Part shown: positions 8,661 through 17,316 of the stretch, piece after piece
Numbering within the stretch: position 1 is the first letter of the stretch
Layout: each line of letters begins with the position of its first letter
Origin: Lentzea alba
GTDB lineage: Bacteria > Actinomycetota > Actinomycetes > Mycobacteriales > Pseudonocardiaceae
Reading direction: 5' to 3'
Assembly (NCBI RefSeq): GCF_011067745.1
Contig: NZ_JAAMPJ010000009.1
Span: forward strand, 124,001-188,000
DNA: 64,000 bases
Notes under the pieces: generated by a model
Seen by the model: the letters and a program-made list of their open reading frames with translations, nothing else
Databases searched by the model: none
Told to the model about the DNA's origin: nothing
Position numbers and translations under genes: made by a program

Positions 8661-9731
8661 ATGACGTCGACGGTCGACCGCCCCACCACCACCGCCGCCC
8701 CTCAGCTGCCGCTCGACATGGACGGGCTGACGTGGATCCTCTTCGGACACGCGGCGTTCCAGTACCTCAACGCCGCGTCCGAGCTCAACCTGTTCGAGAC
8801 ACTGCGCGACCGCGAGCTGACCAGCGACGAGATCCGGGCCGAACTCGGGCTCGCCCAGCGCGCGAACGACGTGCTGCTGCTCGGCTGCACCTCGCTCGGC
8901 CTGCTCAGCAAGTCCGACGGCCGCTACCGGTTGTCCGGCGTGCTGGCCGAGCTGATCACCACGGACGACTGGCAGCGGTTCAAGGACACCGTCGCCTTCG
9001 AGCAGTACGTCGTCTACGAGGGTCAGCTGGACTTCACCGAGTCGTTGCGCGCCAACACGAACGTCGGCCTGCGCCGGGTGCGCGGCAGCGGCCGCGACCT
9101 GTACCACAGGTTCGCCGAGAACCCGCACATGGAGCAGGTCTTCTACCGGTACATGAAGTCGTGGTCCGAGCTCGCGAACCGGCACCTCGTGGCGGAGCTC
9201 GACCTGAGCGGCACCACGAAGCTGCTCGACTGCGGTGGCGGTGACGCCGTGAACGCGATCGAGCTGGCGGCGGCGAACCCCGAGCTGCACGTCACGGTGT
9301 TCGAGATCCCGGCGTCCAAGGCGATCGCGGAGAAGAAGATCGCCGAGGCGGGACTGAGCGACCGCGTGTCGGTGCTCGACGGCGACATGTTCGCCGACCC
9401 GTTCCCGGAAGGCTTCGAGTGCGTGCTCTTCGCGCACCAGTTCGTGATCTGGACACCCGAGGAGAACACGGCCCTGCTGCGCAAGGCGTACGACGTGCTG
9501 CCGGAGGGCGGCCGGGTCGTGATCTTCAACTCGATGTCGAACGACGAGGGTGACGGCCCCGTGATGGCGGCACTGGACAGCGTCTACTTCGCGTCCATCC
9601 CGTCGGAGGGCGGCATGATCTATCCCTGGTCGACGCACGAGAAGTCCTTGCGCGACGCGGGGTTCCGCTCCGTGCAACGCATCGACTGCGCCGGCTGGAC
9701 TCCGCACGGAATCATCATCGGCACCAAGTGA
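8661..9731 (+). CDS. SAM-dependent methyltransferase, SfmM2-like (probable tyrosine C-methyltransferase)
   Basis: This 356-residue protein has an N-terminal winged-helix dimerisation domain (residues ~20-110) and a class I methyltransferase domain with the SAM loop LLDCGGGDAVNAIELA around residues 188-203 and the acidic strand end VFEIP. The catalytic region HQFVIWTPEENTALL differs from the HxLHDWxD signature of ordinary O-methyltransferases, which favours the C-methyltransferase branch (SfmM2/SacF type) that methylates C3 of tyrosine. It follows the MbtH gene by 55 bases with an AAGGAG RBS. Operon order (hydroxylase, peptidase, MbtH, this gene, O-methyltransferase) supports a role in 3-hydroxy-5-methyl-O-methyltyrosine synthesis. 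C- versus O-specificity is inference. Confidence 0.82.
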   Translation: MTSTVDRPTTTAAPQLPLDMDGLTWILFGHAAFQYLNAASELNLFETLRDRELTSDEIRAELGLAQRANDVLLLGCTSLGLLSKSDGRYRLSGVLAELITTDDWQRFKDTVAFEQYVVYEGQLDFTESLRANTNVGLRRVRGSGRDLYHRFAENPHMEQVFYRYMKSWSELANRHLVAELDLSGTTKLLDCGGGDAVNAIELAAANPELHVTVFEIPASKAIAEKKIAEAGLSDRVSVLDGDMFADPFPEGFECVLFAHQFVIWTPEENTALLRKAYDVLPEGGRVVIFNSMSNDEGDGPVMAALDSVYFASIPSEGGMIYPWSTHEKSLRDAGFRSVQRIDCAGWTPHGIIIGTK

Positions 9732-9740
9732 TCCCGTGCG

Positions 9741-9783
9741 CCCGGTCCGTCCGCACCTCACTCCCCCCGGCGGACGGACCGGG
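9741..9783 (+). terminator. Strong hairpin between the two methyltransferase genes
   Basis: A perfect 14-bp stem (9741-9754 with 9770-9783) has a 15-base loop and is followed by TTTCC. It begins 9 bases after the upstream stop and ends 30 bases before the next start. It may reduce read-through into the O-methyltransferase gene or protect the 3' end of the upstream message. Confidence 0.65.
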
Positions 9784-9813
9784 TTTCCACTTCGCCTGAG
9801 CTTGGGAGCGACC

Positions 9814-10842
9814 ATGCTGCCGAACGACGTCCGCCCGCACGCCACCCGCATCCGCGAACTGCTCTACGGGCATCTGGTGTCCAGGGCGATCTGCGTCGTC
9901 GCCCAGCTCGGTGTGCCGGACGTGCTCGCCGCGAAACCCCTGCCGGTCGAGGAGATCGCCACACGCGTAGGCGCCCATGCGCCGTCGTTGCGCCGCCTGG
10001 TGCGCTCACTCACCTGCTTCGGCATCTTCACCGAACCCGAGCCCGGCCTGGTGGCGCTGACCCCGCTGGGCGCGACGTTGCGCGACGACGTGCCGGCCAC
10101 AGCGCGCCCGACCGCGTTGCTGCTGGCCGGCGAGATCGGCGCCACCTGGGCCGAACTGGCCGACACGATCCGCACCGGTGAACCCTCGTTCGACCTGATC
10201 CACGGCGGCTCGCTGTTCGACTACCTGGAGCGCAAGCCCGAGGTGCGCACCACGTTCGACCGCTCGCAGGCAGAGGGGCTCGCGCTGGAGCTGGACGAAC
10301 TGATCAGCCGCGTGGACTTCACCACCCCGAAGTCCATAGTGGACGTCGGCGGCTCGGACGGCGCGATGTTGCTGCGCCTGCTCGAAGACGCCGCCCCCCA
10401 GGCCCGCGGCACGGTGTTCGACCTGCCGGGCACCGCCGCACTGGCCTGGCAGCGCATCGCCGAACACGGCCTGTCCGAACGCTGCGAGGTGCGGTCCGGC
10501 GACTTCTTCGAGTTCGTTCCGGACGACGGCGATCTCTACCTCGTCTCACACATCCTGCACGACTGGAACGACACCGACGCCGTGCGGCTGCTGCGGACCT
10601 GCCGCGCCCACATGCCTTCCACCGCCCAGCTGATGGTCGTCGACCTGCTCCTCGACGGCGGCCAGACCCCCGCGCTGATGGACCTGTACATGCTGTCGCT
10701 GTTCGGCGGCGACGGCGGCCGTGAACGCACGGCCGAGGAGTTCCTGCACCTGCTGGAGCGGGCCGGGTTCACCGGCGCGGTCGTCCGCAGGTTGCCCAGC
10801 GGGATGGGCGTCATCACCGCGAGCCCGGCCGGCTCCCCGTGA
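9814..10842 (+). CDS. SAM-dependent O-methyltransferase, SfmM3-like
   Basis: This is a 342-residue Methyltransf_2 family enzyme. The N-terminal dimerisation domain spans residues ~10-100, the SAM-binding loop IVDVGGSDGAMLLRLL is near residues 170-185, and the catalytic signature SHILHDWNDTDAVRLL supplies the general-base histidine. The chosen ATG has a GGGAG RBS 7 bases upstream. Family members methylate phenolic hydroxyls of small aromatic substrates. As the partner of the SfmD-like hydroxylase and SfmM2-like methyltransferase, it most likely methylates the 4-hydroxyl of 3-hydroxy-5-methyltyrosine. It is the last gene of the recognisable biosynthetic set and faces a convergent sensor kinase gene. 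Confidence 0.9.
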   Translation: MLPNDVRPHATRIRELLYGHLVSRAICVVAQLGVPDVLAAKPLPVEEIATRVGAHAPSLRRLVRSLTCFGIFTEPEPGLVALTPLGATLRDDVPATARPTALLLAGEIGATWAELADTIRTGEPSFDLIHGGSLFDYLERKPEVRTTFDRSQAEGLALELDELISRVDFTTPKSIVDVGGSDGAMLLRLLEDAAPQARGTVFDLPGTAALAWQRIAEHGLSERCEVRSGDFFEFVPDDGDLYLVSHILHDWNDTDAVRLLRTCRAHMPSTAQLMVVDLLLDGGQTPALMDLYMLSLFGGDGGRERTAEEFLHLLERAGFTGAVVRRLPSGMGVITASPAGSP

Positions 10843-10881
10843 CGGTGTGCAGTGAACCGTCGCGGAGCTCTCCGGCCGCGG

Positions 10882-11997
10882 TCATCCGTGTGCTGTGCCG
10901 ACTGCCGTGAGCGGCAGCCGCAGCCGCAGCTGGAAGCCACCGTCGGGCATGGGTCCGGTGTGGAGTTTCCCGCCCAGCAGTGTGGCGCGCTCCTGCAGTC
11001 CGACGAGCCCGTGCTGCGCGCTGGGCAGGGCGAGGTTCGGCCGGGTGGGCCGGGTGTTGGTGACGGTGACGGTGAGGTCGGTGTCGTCGTGGCTGATCTC
11101 GATGCTCGCGCTGGCGCCGGGGGCGTGCTTGCGCACGTTGGTGAGCGCTTCCTGGATGGTGCGGTAGATGGCCCGTTGCACGGGTGGTTCGAGCCCTTCC
11201 GGCGCGGTGCCGACCAGCCGGGCGTCGATCGCGCTGTTGCCGATCAGGCGTTCGAGATCGGTCAGCGTCGGCTGCGGGGTGAGCTCGGTCGCCGGGGTGC
11301 CCGAGGCGCGCAGCAGGTTGACCATGTGGCGCAGCTCGTCGAGCGTGTTCACCGACAGCTGGCGCACGTTCCCGGCTGCCTGCTTGGCGTTCGGGTCCCG
11401 GGTGCTGACCATGAGCGCACTTGCCTGCACCGCGATCAGGCTCACCTGGTGGGAGACGACGTCGTGCATTTCGCGGGCGAGCTGGTTGCGTTCGCGAGCG
11501 AGGATCGCCTCGGCGTCGAGTCTGCGCTCGTGCTCCCGTGCTTCCTTGACCTCTTCCAGCCGCAGGGCCAGCTCGCGCCGGGACTGCAGGAACTGGCCGA
11601 GGAGGATCGGCGCGAGCGCGGTCATCGTGGAGTAGATGACGCCGAGCAGCGTGTGGAAATCCCAGATCGACGGGGCGAACTCCGACATCGGGAAGACGAA
11701 GCCGGCCGCGGCGAGGAGCCCGCACCCCGCGAGCAGCCGCGAGTCGCGATAGCGGCTGGAGACCACGTAGAGCGCGACGATCGCCGGAACTATCGTGCCG
11801 GGGAACAGCACCGCCGGCAGGGTCGCCAGGAAGGCCGGCAGCGGCCGGCGCTCGCGCAGCAGGAGGGCGAGCACGGCGATCGCGATCGTGACGAGCCCGT
11901 GCGGTTCGTCCTCGGCGATCGTGGTCAGCACTCCCTCCGCCACGACGACCGCGAGCACCGCGGCGTCGACGAACCGGCTGGACGGACGGGAGCTCAT
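10882..11997 (-). CDS. NarL-type sensor histidine kinase
   Basis: This 371-residue membrane kinase has about five hydrophobic helices in residues ~10-150, a short coiled linker rich in Glu/Arg, a HisKA_3 dimerisation domain with phospho-acceptor His178 in AREMHDVVSHQV, and a C-terminal HATPase domain (N box IQEALTNVRKHA, glycine-rich GLVGLQERA). The ATG overlaps the regulator stop upstream (ATGA), so it is co-translated with the response regulator. It should autophosphorylate on sensing an unknown membrane signal and pass the phosphate to its partner. It lies convergent to the O-methyltransferase gene with only 39 bases between them, so it might mark the edge of the cluster or regulate it. 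Confidence 0.92.
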   Translation of the reverse strand: MSSRPSSRFVDAAVLAVVVAEGVLTTIAEDEPHGLVTIAIAVLALLLRERRPLPAFLATLPAVLFPGTIVPAIVALYVVSSRYRDSRLLAGCGLLAAAGFVFPMSEFAPSIWDFHTLLGVIYSTMTALAPILLGQFLQSRRELALRLEEVKEAREHERRLDAEAILARERNQLAREMHDVVSHQVSLIAVQASALMVSTRDPNAKQAAGNVRQLSVNTLDELRHMVNLLRASGTPATELTPQPTLTDLERLIGNSAIDARLVGTAPEGLEPPVQRAIYRTIQEALTNVRKHAPGASASIEISHDDTDLTVTVTNTRPTRPNLALPSAQHGLVGLQERATLLGGKLHTGPMPDGGFQLRLRLPLTAVGTAHG

Positions 11998-12653
11998 ACC
12001 GGCTCCCCGCTGCCGTCGAGCAGACCGGCCCGCTGCGCGACGAGGGCCGCCTGCACCCTGCTGCCCACGCGGAGTTTGGTGAGGATGGCGCTTACATGGT
12101 CCTTCACGGTGCCGACGCTGACGTGGATCCGGGCGCCGATGTCGGTGTTGGACAGCCCCTCGGCGATCAGCACGAGCACCGTGCGTTCGCGTTCGGTCAG
12201 CAGCTCGACCTGCTCGGTGGCTGCCGAGCCCGCGCCGGAACCGAGGTAGCCGTCGACGACCGTGCGGGTGACCTTGGGTGAGAGCACCACACCGCCGCTG
12301 ACGAGTGTGCGCACCATCTGCGCGAGTTGCTCGGGTCCGGTGTCCTTGAGGATGAACCCGCCCGCACCCGACCGCAGGGCCATGGCGATGTACTCGTCCG
12401 AGTCGAACGTCGTCAGCATCGCCACGACCGGCGGCGGCTTGAGACCCCGCAGCTGACGCAGGATCGTCAGGCCGTCCACGTCCGGCATCCGGATGTCCAG
12501 CAGCACGAGGTCGGGCTTGTGCAGACTGATCTCGCGCACCGCCTGCGCTCCAGTGGGCGTCGCCACGACCTCGATGTCTCCAGCCGCCTGGAGGATGAGG
12601 CGGAAACCGGTCCGCACGAGCTCCTCGTCGTCCACGACGACCACCCGGATCAT
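11994..12653 (-). CDS. NarL/LuxR-family response regulator
   Basis: The protein has 219 residues: an N-terminal receiver domain with the acidic pair VVDDEE and phospho-acceptor Asp53 in LVLLDIRMPDVDG, a conserved Lys in FILKDT, and a C-terminal LuxR helix-turn-helix (LTERERTVLVLIAEGLSNTDIGARIHVS region). The start at 12653 was chosen because AAAGGAG lies 6 bases upstream; a longer frame extends to 12716 without support. It is the cognate regulator of the adjacent kinase. Targets are unknown; the upstream hairpin isolates it from the membrane protein gene, so it probably has its own promoter. Confidence 0.93.
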   Translation of the reverse strand: MIRVVVVDDEELVRTGFRLILQAAGDIEVVATPTGAQAVREISLHKPDLVLLDIRMPDVDGLTILRQLRGLKPPPVVAMLTTFDSDEYIAMALRSGAGGFILKDTGPEQLAQMVRTLVSGGVVLSPKVTRTVVDGYLGSGAGSAATEQVELLTERERTVLVLIAEGLSNTDIGARIHVSVGTVKDHVSAILTKLRVGSRVQAALVAQRAGLLDGSGEPV

Positions 12654-12739
12654 GTCACGCTCCTTTGTGGATCCTGCACGCGTGCAGTCTCGCCGAGACC
12701 GGCACGGCGGCGCCATCCGGGAACCGGCGGGTCGGGCCT

Positions 12740-12773
12740 GGCCGACCGGCAGGTTCTGACCAGCCGGTCGGCC
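12740..12773 (-). terminator. Hairpin terminator of the membrane-protein gene
   Basis: A 10-bp perfect stem (12740-12749 with 12764-12773) lies just past the stop at 12779 of the minus-strand membrane protein gene and before the response regulator start. Confidence 0.6.
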
Positions 12774-12778
12774 GGGGC

Positions 12779-14119
12779 TCAGCGGATGTGCTTCGCCGGC
12801 TTGGTGGCAAGGTTGAGCAGGTACTCCAGCGGTCCCTTGCGGAAGAAGCGGGACCAGATGAAGGCGAACACCATGGCGCCGAAGATGAACATGAGCACCG
12901 GCGTCCAGGACGTCTGGGACTCGGACCCGGCGGTCACACCGGTCGCGGACGCACCGGAGGCTCCGGACATCTGCGACGACAGCAGGAAGTGTCCGACGTA
13001 GGCGGTCAGGGACATGGTGCCCACGGCGATGATCGGTGCGGCCAGGCGCTGCAGCAGCGGCAGGCGATCGATGGCCATCATCGCGAGCACGATCACGGTG
13101 ATCGCGACGCCGATGCAGCCGATGACGTCGAACGGCATTCCGCTGTGCGGTCCCGAGGTCAGCAGTGACCAGGCCGATCCGGTGGTGCCGGATGGCGGTG
13201 CCATGCCACCGATGGCGTCGGACTGTGCCAGGTCACCGGCGGGACCGAAGTCCTTCGGTCCCTTGCCCGTACCCGAGCCGCCGGGGCCCCTGACGCTCTG
13301 CATCTCCGCGGCTTCCCGGACGCCGTCGATCAGCTGTGCCAGCAGCCAGGAGGTGCCGTAGGCGAACACGGCGAGAGCGGGACCGAACACGGCCAGCCGC
13401 TTCCGCACGATGCCGGAGGACACGTCCAGCCGGCCCAGCGCCATGCCGGCGACGATGAACGCCATCCAGGGAATCGCGGGATAGAAGCCGGTGAGCACGA
13501 GGTCCAGCAGTCCCGCGCCGCCGAGTTGGGCGAGCGGGTCGTAGGCCTTCACGGCAGCCCCGACGGGCTCGGTGATCAGGGACTTGAGGCCGAAGGCCAG
13601 CAGCGGCCCGACAACGGCGATCCCGGCCGCGATGATCGCGAGCGTCCTCGCGCTCAGCCGCAGCAATGGCATGGCCAGCAGGAAGAAGAGCCCGTAGGAA
13701 GCGAGGATCACCACGTCGCCGTAGAACGTGATCATCACGGTGCCCAGGACGAGCAGGACCACGGCCCTGATCGCGATCCGGGCCTTCGCCTGCCGCCCGG
13801 CCACACCGGTCTTCGGCTCGAGGCGGCCGGCGATCAGCATCAGCGAGAACCCGGCGAGCGTGGCGAACAGGGCCGACGAACGGCCCTCCGTCAGGTGCCG
13901 CACCCAGGCGCCGATGCCGCTCGCGTTGGTCGCCGAGGGGCCGAGGTGCACGACGTACATGCCGAACACGGCCAGCGCGCGGGCCAGGTCCACGCCGACC
14001 AAGCGCCCCAGCGACGGGCCGGGCTCCGCCGGCGCGGCGGGCTCTGTCGGCGTTCGGGCTCCGGGAGGCGATGTCTCCGGCGCAGCTGAGGTGTCCTGCG
14101 GTGGTGGCATCTGTGTCAT
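12779..14119 (-). CDS. Multispan membrane protein, YeiB/DUF418-like acyltransferase superfamily
   Basis: This 446-residue protein opens with a Pro/Ala/Glu-rich cytosolic tail of ~35 residues, then LGRLVGVDLARALAVFGMYV, the typical first helix of the DUF418/HGSNAT-like membrane acyltransferase superfamily. About ten hydrophobic segments follow. A Gly/Pro/Ser-rich loop near residues 300-340 is unlike the rest and probably faces outward. The C-terminus (FIWSRFFRKGPLEYLLNL) matches the WxxxxxxGPLExLxR signature of DUF418 proteins. It may modify or move cell-envelope components; no substrate is known for the family. The start is chosen at ATG 14119 although no good RBS is visible; ATG 14110 is an alternative. 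Confidence 0.75.
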   Translation of the reverse strand: MTQMPPPQDTSAAPETSPPGARTPTEPAAPAEPGPSLGRLVGVDLARALAVFGMYVVHLGPSATNASGIGAWVRHLTEGRSSALFATLAGFSLMLIAGRLEPKTGVAGRQAKARIAIRAVVLLVLGTVMITFYGDVVILASYGLFFLLAMPLLRLSARTLAIIAAGIAVVGPLLAFGLKSLITEPVGAAVKAYDPLAQLGGAGLLDLVLTGFYPAIPWMAFIVAGMALGRLDVSSGIVRKRLAVFGPALAVFAYGTSWLLAQLIDGVREAAEMQSVRGPGGSGTGKGPKDFGPAGDLAQSDAIGGMAPPSGTTGSAWSLLTSGPHSGMPFDVIGCIGVAITVIVLAMMAIDRLPLLQRLAAPIIAVGTMSLTAYVGHFLLSSQMSGASGASATGVTAGSESQTSWTPVLMFIFGAMVFAFIWSRFFRKGPLEYLLNLATKPAKHIR

Positions 14120-14230
14120 GCAACAACTTTGGCGGTGCGGTGGGTGGCGGGGCCATCCGTCAGGTCGGGGTGCCGACCCCGCCACCCGGCCGGACGTTTC
14201 CGGCCGATCGGCTCGGTCCACTGTGGCCGT

Positions 14231-14980
14231 TCAGGAGCGGCCGAGCATCCTGGCGGCGAGGCGGAAACCCTGTCGTGGGGTGACGTGAGGCAGGTAGGCA
14301 CGGCTGACCGCGTTCGCGATGCGGGGCAGCGCGGCCGCGTCCGGACAGGCCATGTACATCGGCCGGTAGACCGGCTGGAACTTCGCCTTGAACGCGAACA
14401 GCGAGCGAAACCCGTAGACCGGTTCCATCACCTGTCCGGTGACGTCCAGCACCCGCTGCAGCAGCCGAGGACGTTCACCCCGGTCCAGCCGGGCCAGCGG
14501 TGCGCCGGACAGACTCAGGAACCGGGCGCCCTCGTTCTTCAGTTCCAGTGCGGCCGAGGCGATCAGGAACTCCATCGTGCCGCGGAAACCGTTGGCACGG
14601 CGGCGCATGAAGTCGAGGGTGTAGCCGATGACCGCGCCGTCGGAGTACACCGGCAGCCAGCTCGTGACGCCGTGCACGGTGCGGTCGGCGTCGATCGCGA
14701 GCAGGCACCGCACGCCGTCACCGGTGAGCTCCTCGAGGCCGCCGAGCGTGAAGCCCATCTCGGGCAGACCCTTGTCCGCCACCCATTCCGAGGAGATCGA
14801 CCGGATCTGGTCGGTGATCGCGAACGGCGCGTCGGCGTAGGTGCACCACTCGGCGGTGATGCCTTCCTTGGCCGCCTTGTTCAACGCGGTGCGCACGTCC
14901 TGCCACTTCTTGCCAGCGCGAGCACACCGGCGACCGTTGCGGTGACGGGGATCGGCCCGTTGATCAGCGACAGGTCCATG
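14231..14980 (-). pseudogene. Decayed fusion: esterase-operon start joined to lysyl-phosphatidylglycerol synthase end
   Basis: From 14896 down to 14231 the frame encodes the last ~220 residues of a DUF2156/MprF-type phosphatidylglycerol lysyltransferase (GITAEWCTYADAPFAITDQI near the start, GYTLDFMRRR and FKAKFQPVYRPMYMACPD near the end). The catalytic domain's first part and all membrane helices are missing. Upstream, a good ATG at 14980 begins MDLSLINGPIPVTATVAGVL, typical of the membrane N-terminus of the alpha/beta-hydrolase that neighbours such genes, but this frame stops after about 32 residues. The two reading frames meet near 14915-14925, as expected from a deletion that removed the esterase body and the front of the lysyltransferase. 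It is probably non-functional; a truncated aminoacyltransferase from an internal start is possible but unlikely. Confidence 0.7.
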
Positions 14981-15070
14981 GAAGTGGTCTGCCTTCTCAG
15001 CAGGGAGGTGCGTGAGAGGCGTCCCGAGGGGAAATGACGCCTGTCACGCGGGTCTCGTCGAGCGGCTGAG

Positions 15071-16168
15071 TCATCCCTCGTCGTCGCCGAAGAACTCGTC
15101 GGCCATGCTGCTGATCGCCATGCCGCCGAGCACGCCGCCCGCGGCACCGGCCGCACCGGCGGCGAGCATGCCGCCCATGCCCGCCCCGCGCCGTTGACCG
15201 TGCTGGTCGTGGTCGTCGTGGTCGAAGCCGCGGCGACCGTACCCGGGCTGACCGCCGTACCCGGGCTGTCCGCCGTAGCCCGCCTGTCCGCTGAAGGCGG
15301 GGTTGTGGCCGTTCTGGCCGCCGAACGCCGGGTTGTGAGCGGCACCGCCGAACGCGGGGTTCGGCTGGCCGCGTTCGGCGACCTGCGCGAGCCAGCCGCT
15401 GATGGCCGCGGCCCAGTCGGTGACCTGCGCCTCCTGGTGGGAGAGCCGAAGGTGGCCGGACGTGTCACCGCCCGACGAGAACCCGCCGCGGCGCCGGTCG
15501 GCCTCCAGGATCACGTGCAGCTCGTGCGCGGTGGCCACGAAGGTCAGCTCGACCTGGTTGACCCTGCCCGCGAACCGGGCCGGCGGGAAGAACTCGAGCT
15601 CCTGGTAGAAGCCCAGCTCGTGCGGCACACCGGGCAGGCGGCCGGCCTCGACGTCGGCGCCGCGGAACGAGAACCCGAGCTGACCGAACGCGTCCAGGAC
15701 CTTGTTCTGCGAGGGCAGCGGTCCGACCAGCACCGGGTCGAGGTCGCCCTTGTCGGGGGCGCCCGCGACGAGCAGCTCGGTGCGCACGCCCACGCTCAGC
15801 CCCGGCAGGGCGGCACCGCCGACCGCGGTGATCGGCGTCTCCCACGGCACCGGCAGCTGGAACGGGATCGAGACCAGCTGCCCCGCGGGCACCCGCAGCC
15901 CCTGCTGCACGACCATCCGGAAGAACTCCGCGACGTCGCCGTGCTCGTCATCGCCGCCGAAACCGCCGAAACCGCGGAAACCGCCGCGCTCGGTCTCGAC
16001 CTGGGTGACGAGGGACAGCACGACCTGGCCGATCTCGGCGTCCGAGCCGCCGCCCTGGATGCGGACCTGTCCGGTGATGGTCTGGCCGGGCACGGCGTGC
16101 GGCGAGTCGAGCACGGTGTCGACGGACGGCCCACCGATGCCGAAGGCGCTCAGCATCCGATTGAACAT
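15071..16168 (-). CDS. Spo0M-like sporulation-control/arrestin-fold protein with Gly-rich tail
   Basis: The 365-residue protein starts MFNRMLSAFGIGGPSVDTVL, the family's characteristic opening, and residues 1-250 form the Spo0M beta-sandwich domain (arrestin-like). The segment around residues 255-330 is low-complexity with NPAFGG and QPGYGG repeats, followed by an Asp/His-rich stretch and a hydrophobic Gly/Ala helix near the C-terminus (GMLAAGAAGAAGGVLGGM). The start is set by AGAGGAG 8 bases upstream; in-frame codons further upstream lack support. In Bacillus, Spo0M affects sporulation and cytoskeleton; actinomycete function is unknown. A close paralogue lies at 54139-55122. Confidence 0.88.
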   Translation of the reverse strand: MFNRMLSAFGIGGPSVDTVLDSPHAVPGQTITGQVRIQGGGSDAEIGQVVLSLVTQVETERGGFRGFGGFGGDDEHGDVAEFFRMVVQQGLRVPAGQLVSIPFQLPVPWETPITAVGGAALPGLSVGVRTELLVAGAPDKGDLDPVLVGPLPSQNKVLDAFGQLGFSFRGADVEAGRLPGVPHELGFYQELEFFPPARFAGRVNQVELTFVATAHELHVILEADRRRGGFSSGGDTSGHLRLSHQEAQVTDWAAAISGWLAQVAERGQPNPAFGGAAHNPAFGGQNGHNPAFSGQAGYGGQPGYGGQPGYGRRGFDHDDHDQHGQRRGAGMGGMLAAGAAGAAGGVLGGMAISSMADEFFGDDEG

Positions 16169-16601
16169 GACGAAGTCTCCTCTTTGGACGGATGAAATCA
16201 GTTCTGGTGCAACGTTGTTCAGGCGTTGGAGAGTCGTGTGCCCGCACGACCCCGCCGGTCGGCCGGGCAGGCGGAGTGGCACCGGGGCAGGTTGCGCGGT
16301 GGGCGTCGTCGAGGGGGTGGGGCGACGCCCACCGCGCGGGCTCGGGTTCGGCTGGACGTGCGTCAGCGGCTCAACGAAGTCGTTCGAGAAGACACTCTCT
16401 TTTCGCTGCAACGTCTTCCCGGAATGCCATGACACAAGTGTCGCGGATTTCGGCTAGGTGTCCCAGCTGCCGGGCGTCTGGAGCGACCCCGCCACCCGGC
16501 TGGAGCTGACTCCGCCGGGTGACCGGGTTCCACAAAGGACCTCGACGGCGCACGGGGAAAGTCGGGTGTGCCGAGCACCCGAACCATGTGACCCTGGCGA
16601 C
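16169..16601. other. Intergenic region upstream of Spo0M-like gene, with a 15-bp hairpin
   Basis: This 433-bp stretch separates divergent genes. It carries a perfect 15-bp inverted repeat (16294-16308 with 16323-16337, 14-base loop) about 125 bases upstream of the Spo0M-like start. The 144 codons from 16458 that run into the next gene show no recognisable protein features. No other gene is seen. Confidence 0.5.
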
Positions 16602-17246
16602 GTGCTGCTGAAATTGACGGGGTCGAGTTGTTCGGGCAAGTCCACGCTCGCCTTTGCCGTGGCCGACCGGCTCCGGGACGTCGTCGTCCACGACTTCGAC
16701 GAGGTCGGTGTGCCGCGGGACCCCGACCACCATTGGCGCCACCGCATGACCGAGCTGTGGGTGCGCCGCGCACTCGAGTACCAGGAACGCGGACTGGACC
16801 TGTTGCTGACCGGACAATCCCCACTGGGTGAGGTCCTGGCGGTCCCCTCCGCACCGAAGGTGGACGGGATCGCGCTCTGTCTGGTCGACGTAGCCGACGA
16901 GATCCGTCGCGCCCGGCTCGCCTACCGCGACTCCGGCCGGTGGGACGCCTCGGCGGTCGACGCCTTCCTCGGCTGGGCCGCCTGGCATCGCGGACATGCC
17001 CGAGATCCTCGGCACCGCCCCGAGGCCATCACCAACGGCAGCGCCCCGGACATGGTCTGGCACCGCTGGATCGACTGGACCGCCGACGATCCCCGGTGGA
17101 GCACCCACACCCTCGACACCACCGACGAGCCCATCTCCCGGTCTGTCGACAAGATCGAACAGTGGGTGGTCGAACAGCGCGCCGCACACCGATCCGGCCG
17201 GCTTCCCCTGACACTCGGCTGGGTCGGTCGAACACACTCCGGATGA
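16602..17246 (+). CDS. P-loop NTPase/kinase-like ATP-binding protein
   Basis: The Walker A motif GSSCSGKST is at residues 8-16 when GTG 16602 is used as start, the normal distance for small nucleoside-kinase-like (AAA_18/AAA_33) proteins. Further features are VVVHDFDEVG (a possible substrate or magnesium carboxylate site), LLLTGQSPLGEVLA, and a lid-like ELRRARLAYRDSGRW-type region rich in arginine. The frame is open to 16458 (GTG), but those residues look non-coding. The family phosphorylates or hydrolyses unknown substrates; many are annotated only as ATP-binding protein. It stands alone, divergent from the Spo0M-like gene. Confidence 0.7.
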   Translation: MLLKLTGSSCSGKSTLAFAVADRLRDVVVHDFDEVGVPRDPDHHWRHRMTELWVRRALEYQERGLDLLLTGQSPLGEVLAVPSAPKVDGIALCLVDVADEIRRARLAYRDSGRWDASAVDAFLGWAAWHRGHARDPRHRPEAITNGSAPDMVWHRWIDWTADDPRWSTHTLDTTDEPISRSVDKIEQWVVEQRAAHRSGRLPLTLGWVGRTHSG

Positions 17247-17316
17247 CGCCGGCTTCAGCCCACAGCGCACGGCCGGCTTTGTGAAAGCTTGCGTTTCATC
17301 GATCCGCTGATGGCGC

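Noticed and set aside
10843..10881. Weak hairpin between the O-methyltransferase and kinase genes
   Set aside because: The stem is only 6 bp with a 9-base loop, too weak to call a terminator.
10852..12249. A 465-codon + strand frame opposite the two-component genes
   Set aside because: It mirrors the codon bias of the minus-strand kinase and regulator genes and encodes no recognisable protein.
16294..16337. Perfect 15-bp hairpin considered as a terminator
   Set aside because: It lies between divergent genes, so no transcript is expected to end there. It is reported only within the intergenic description.
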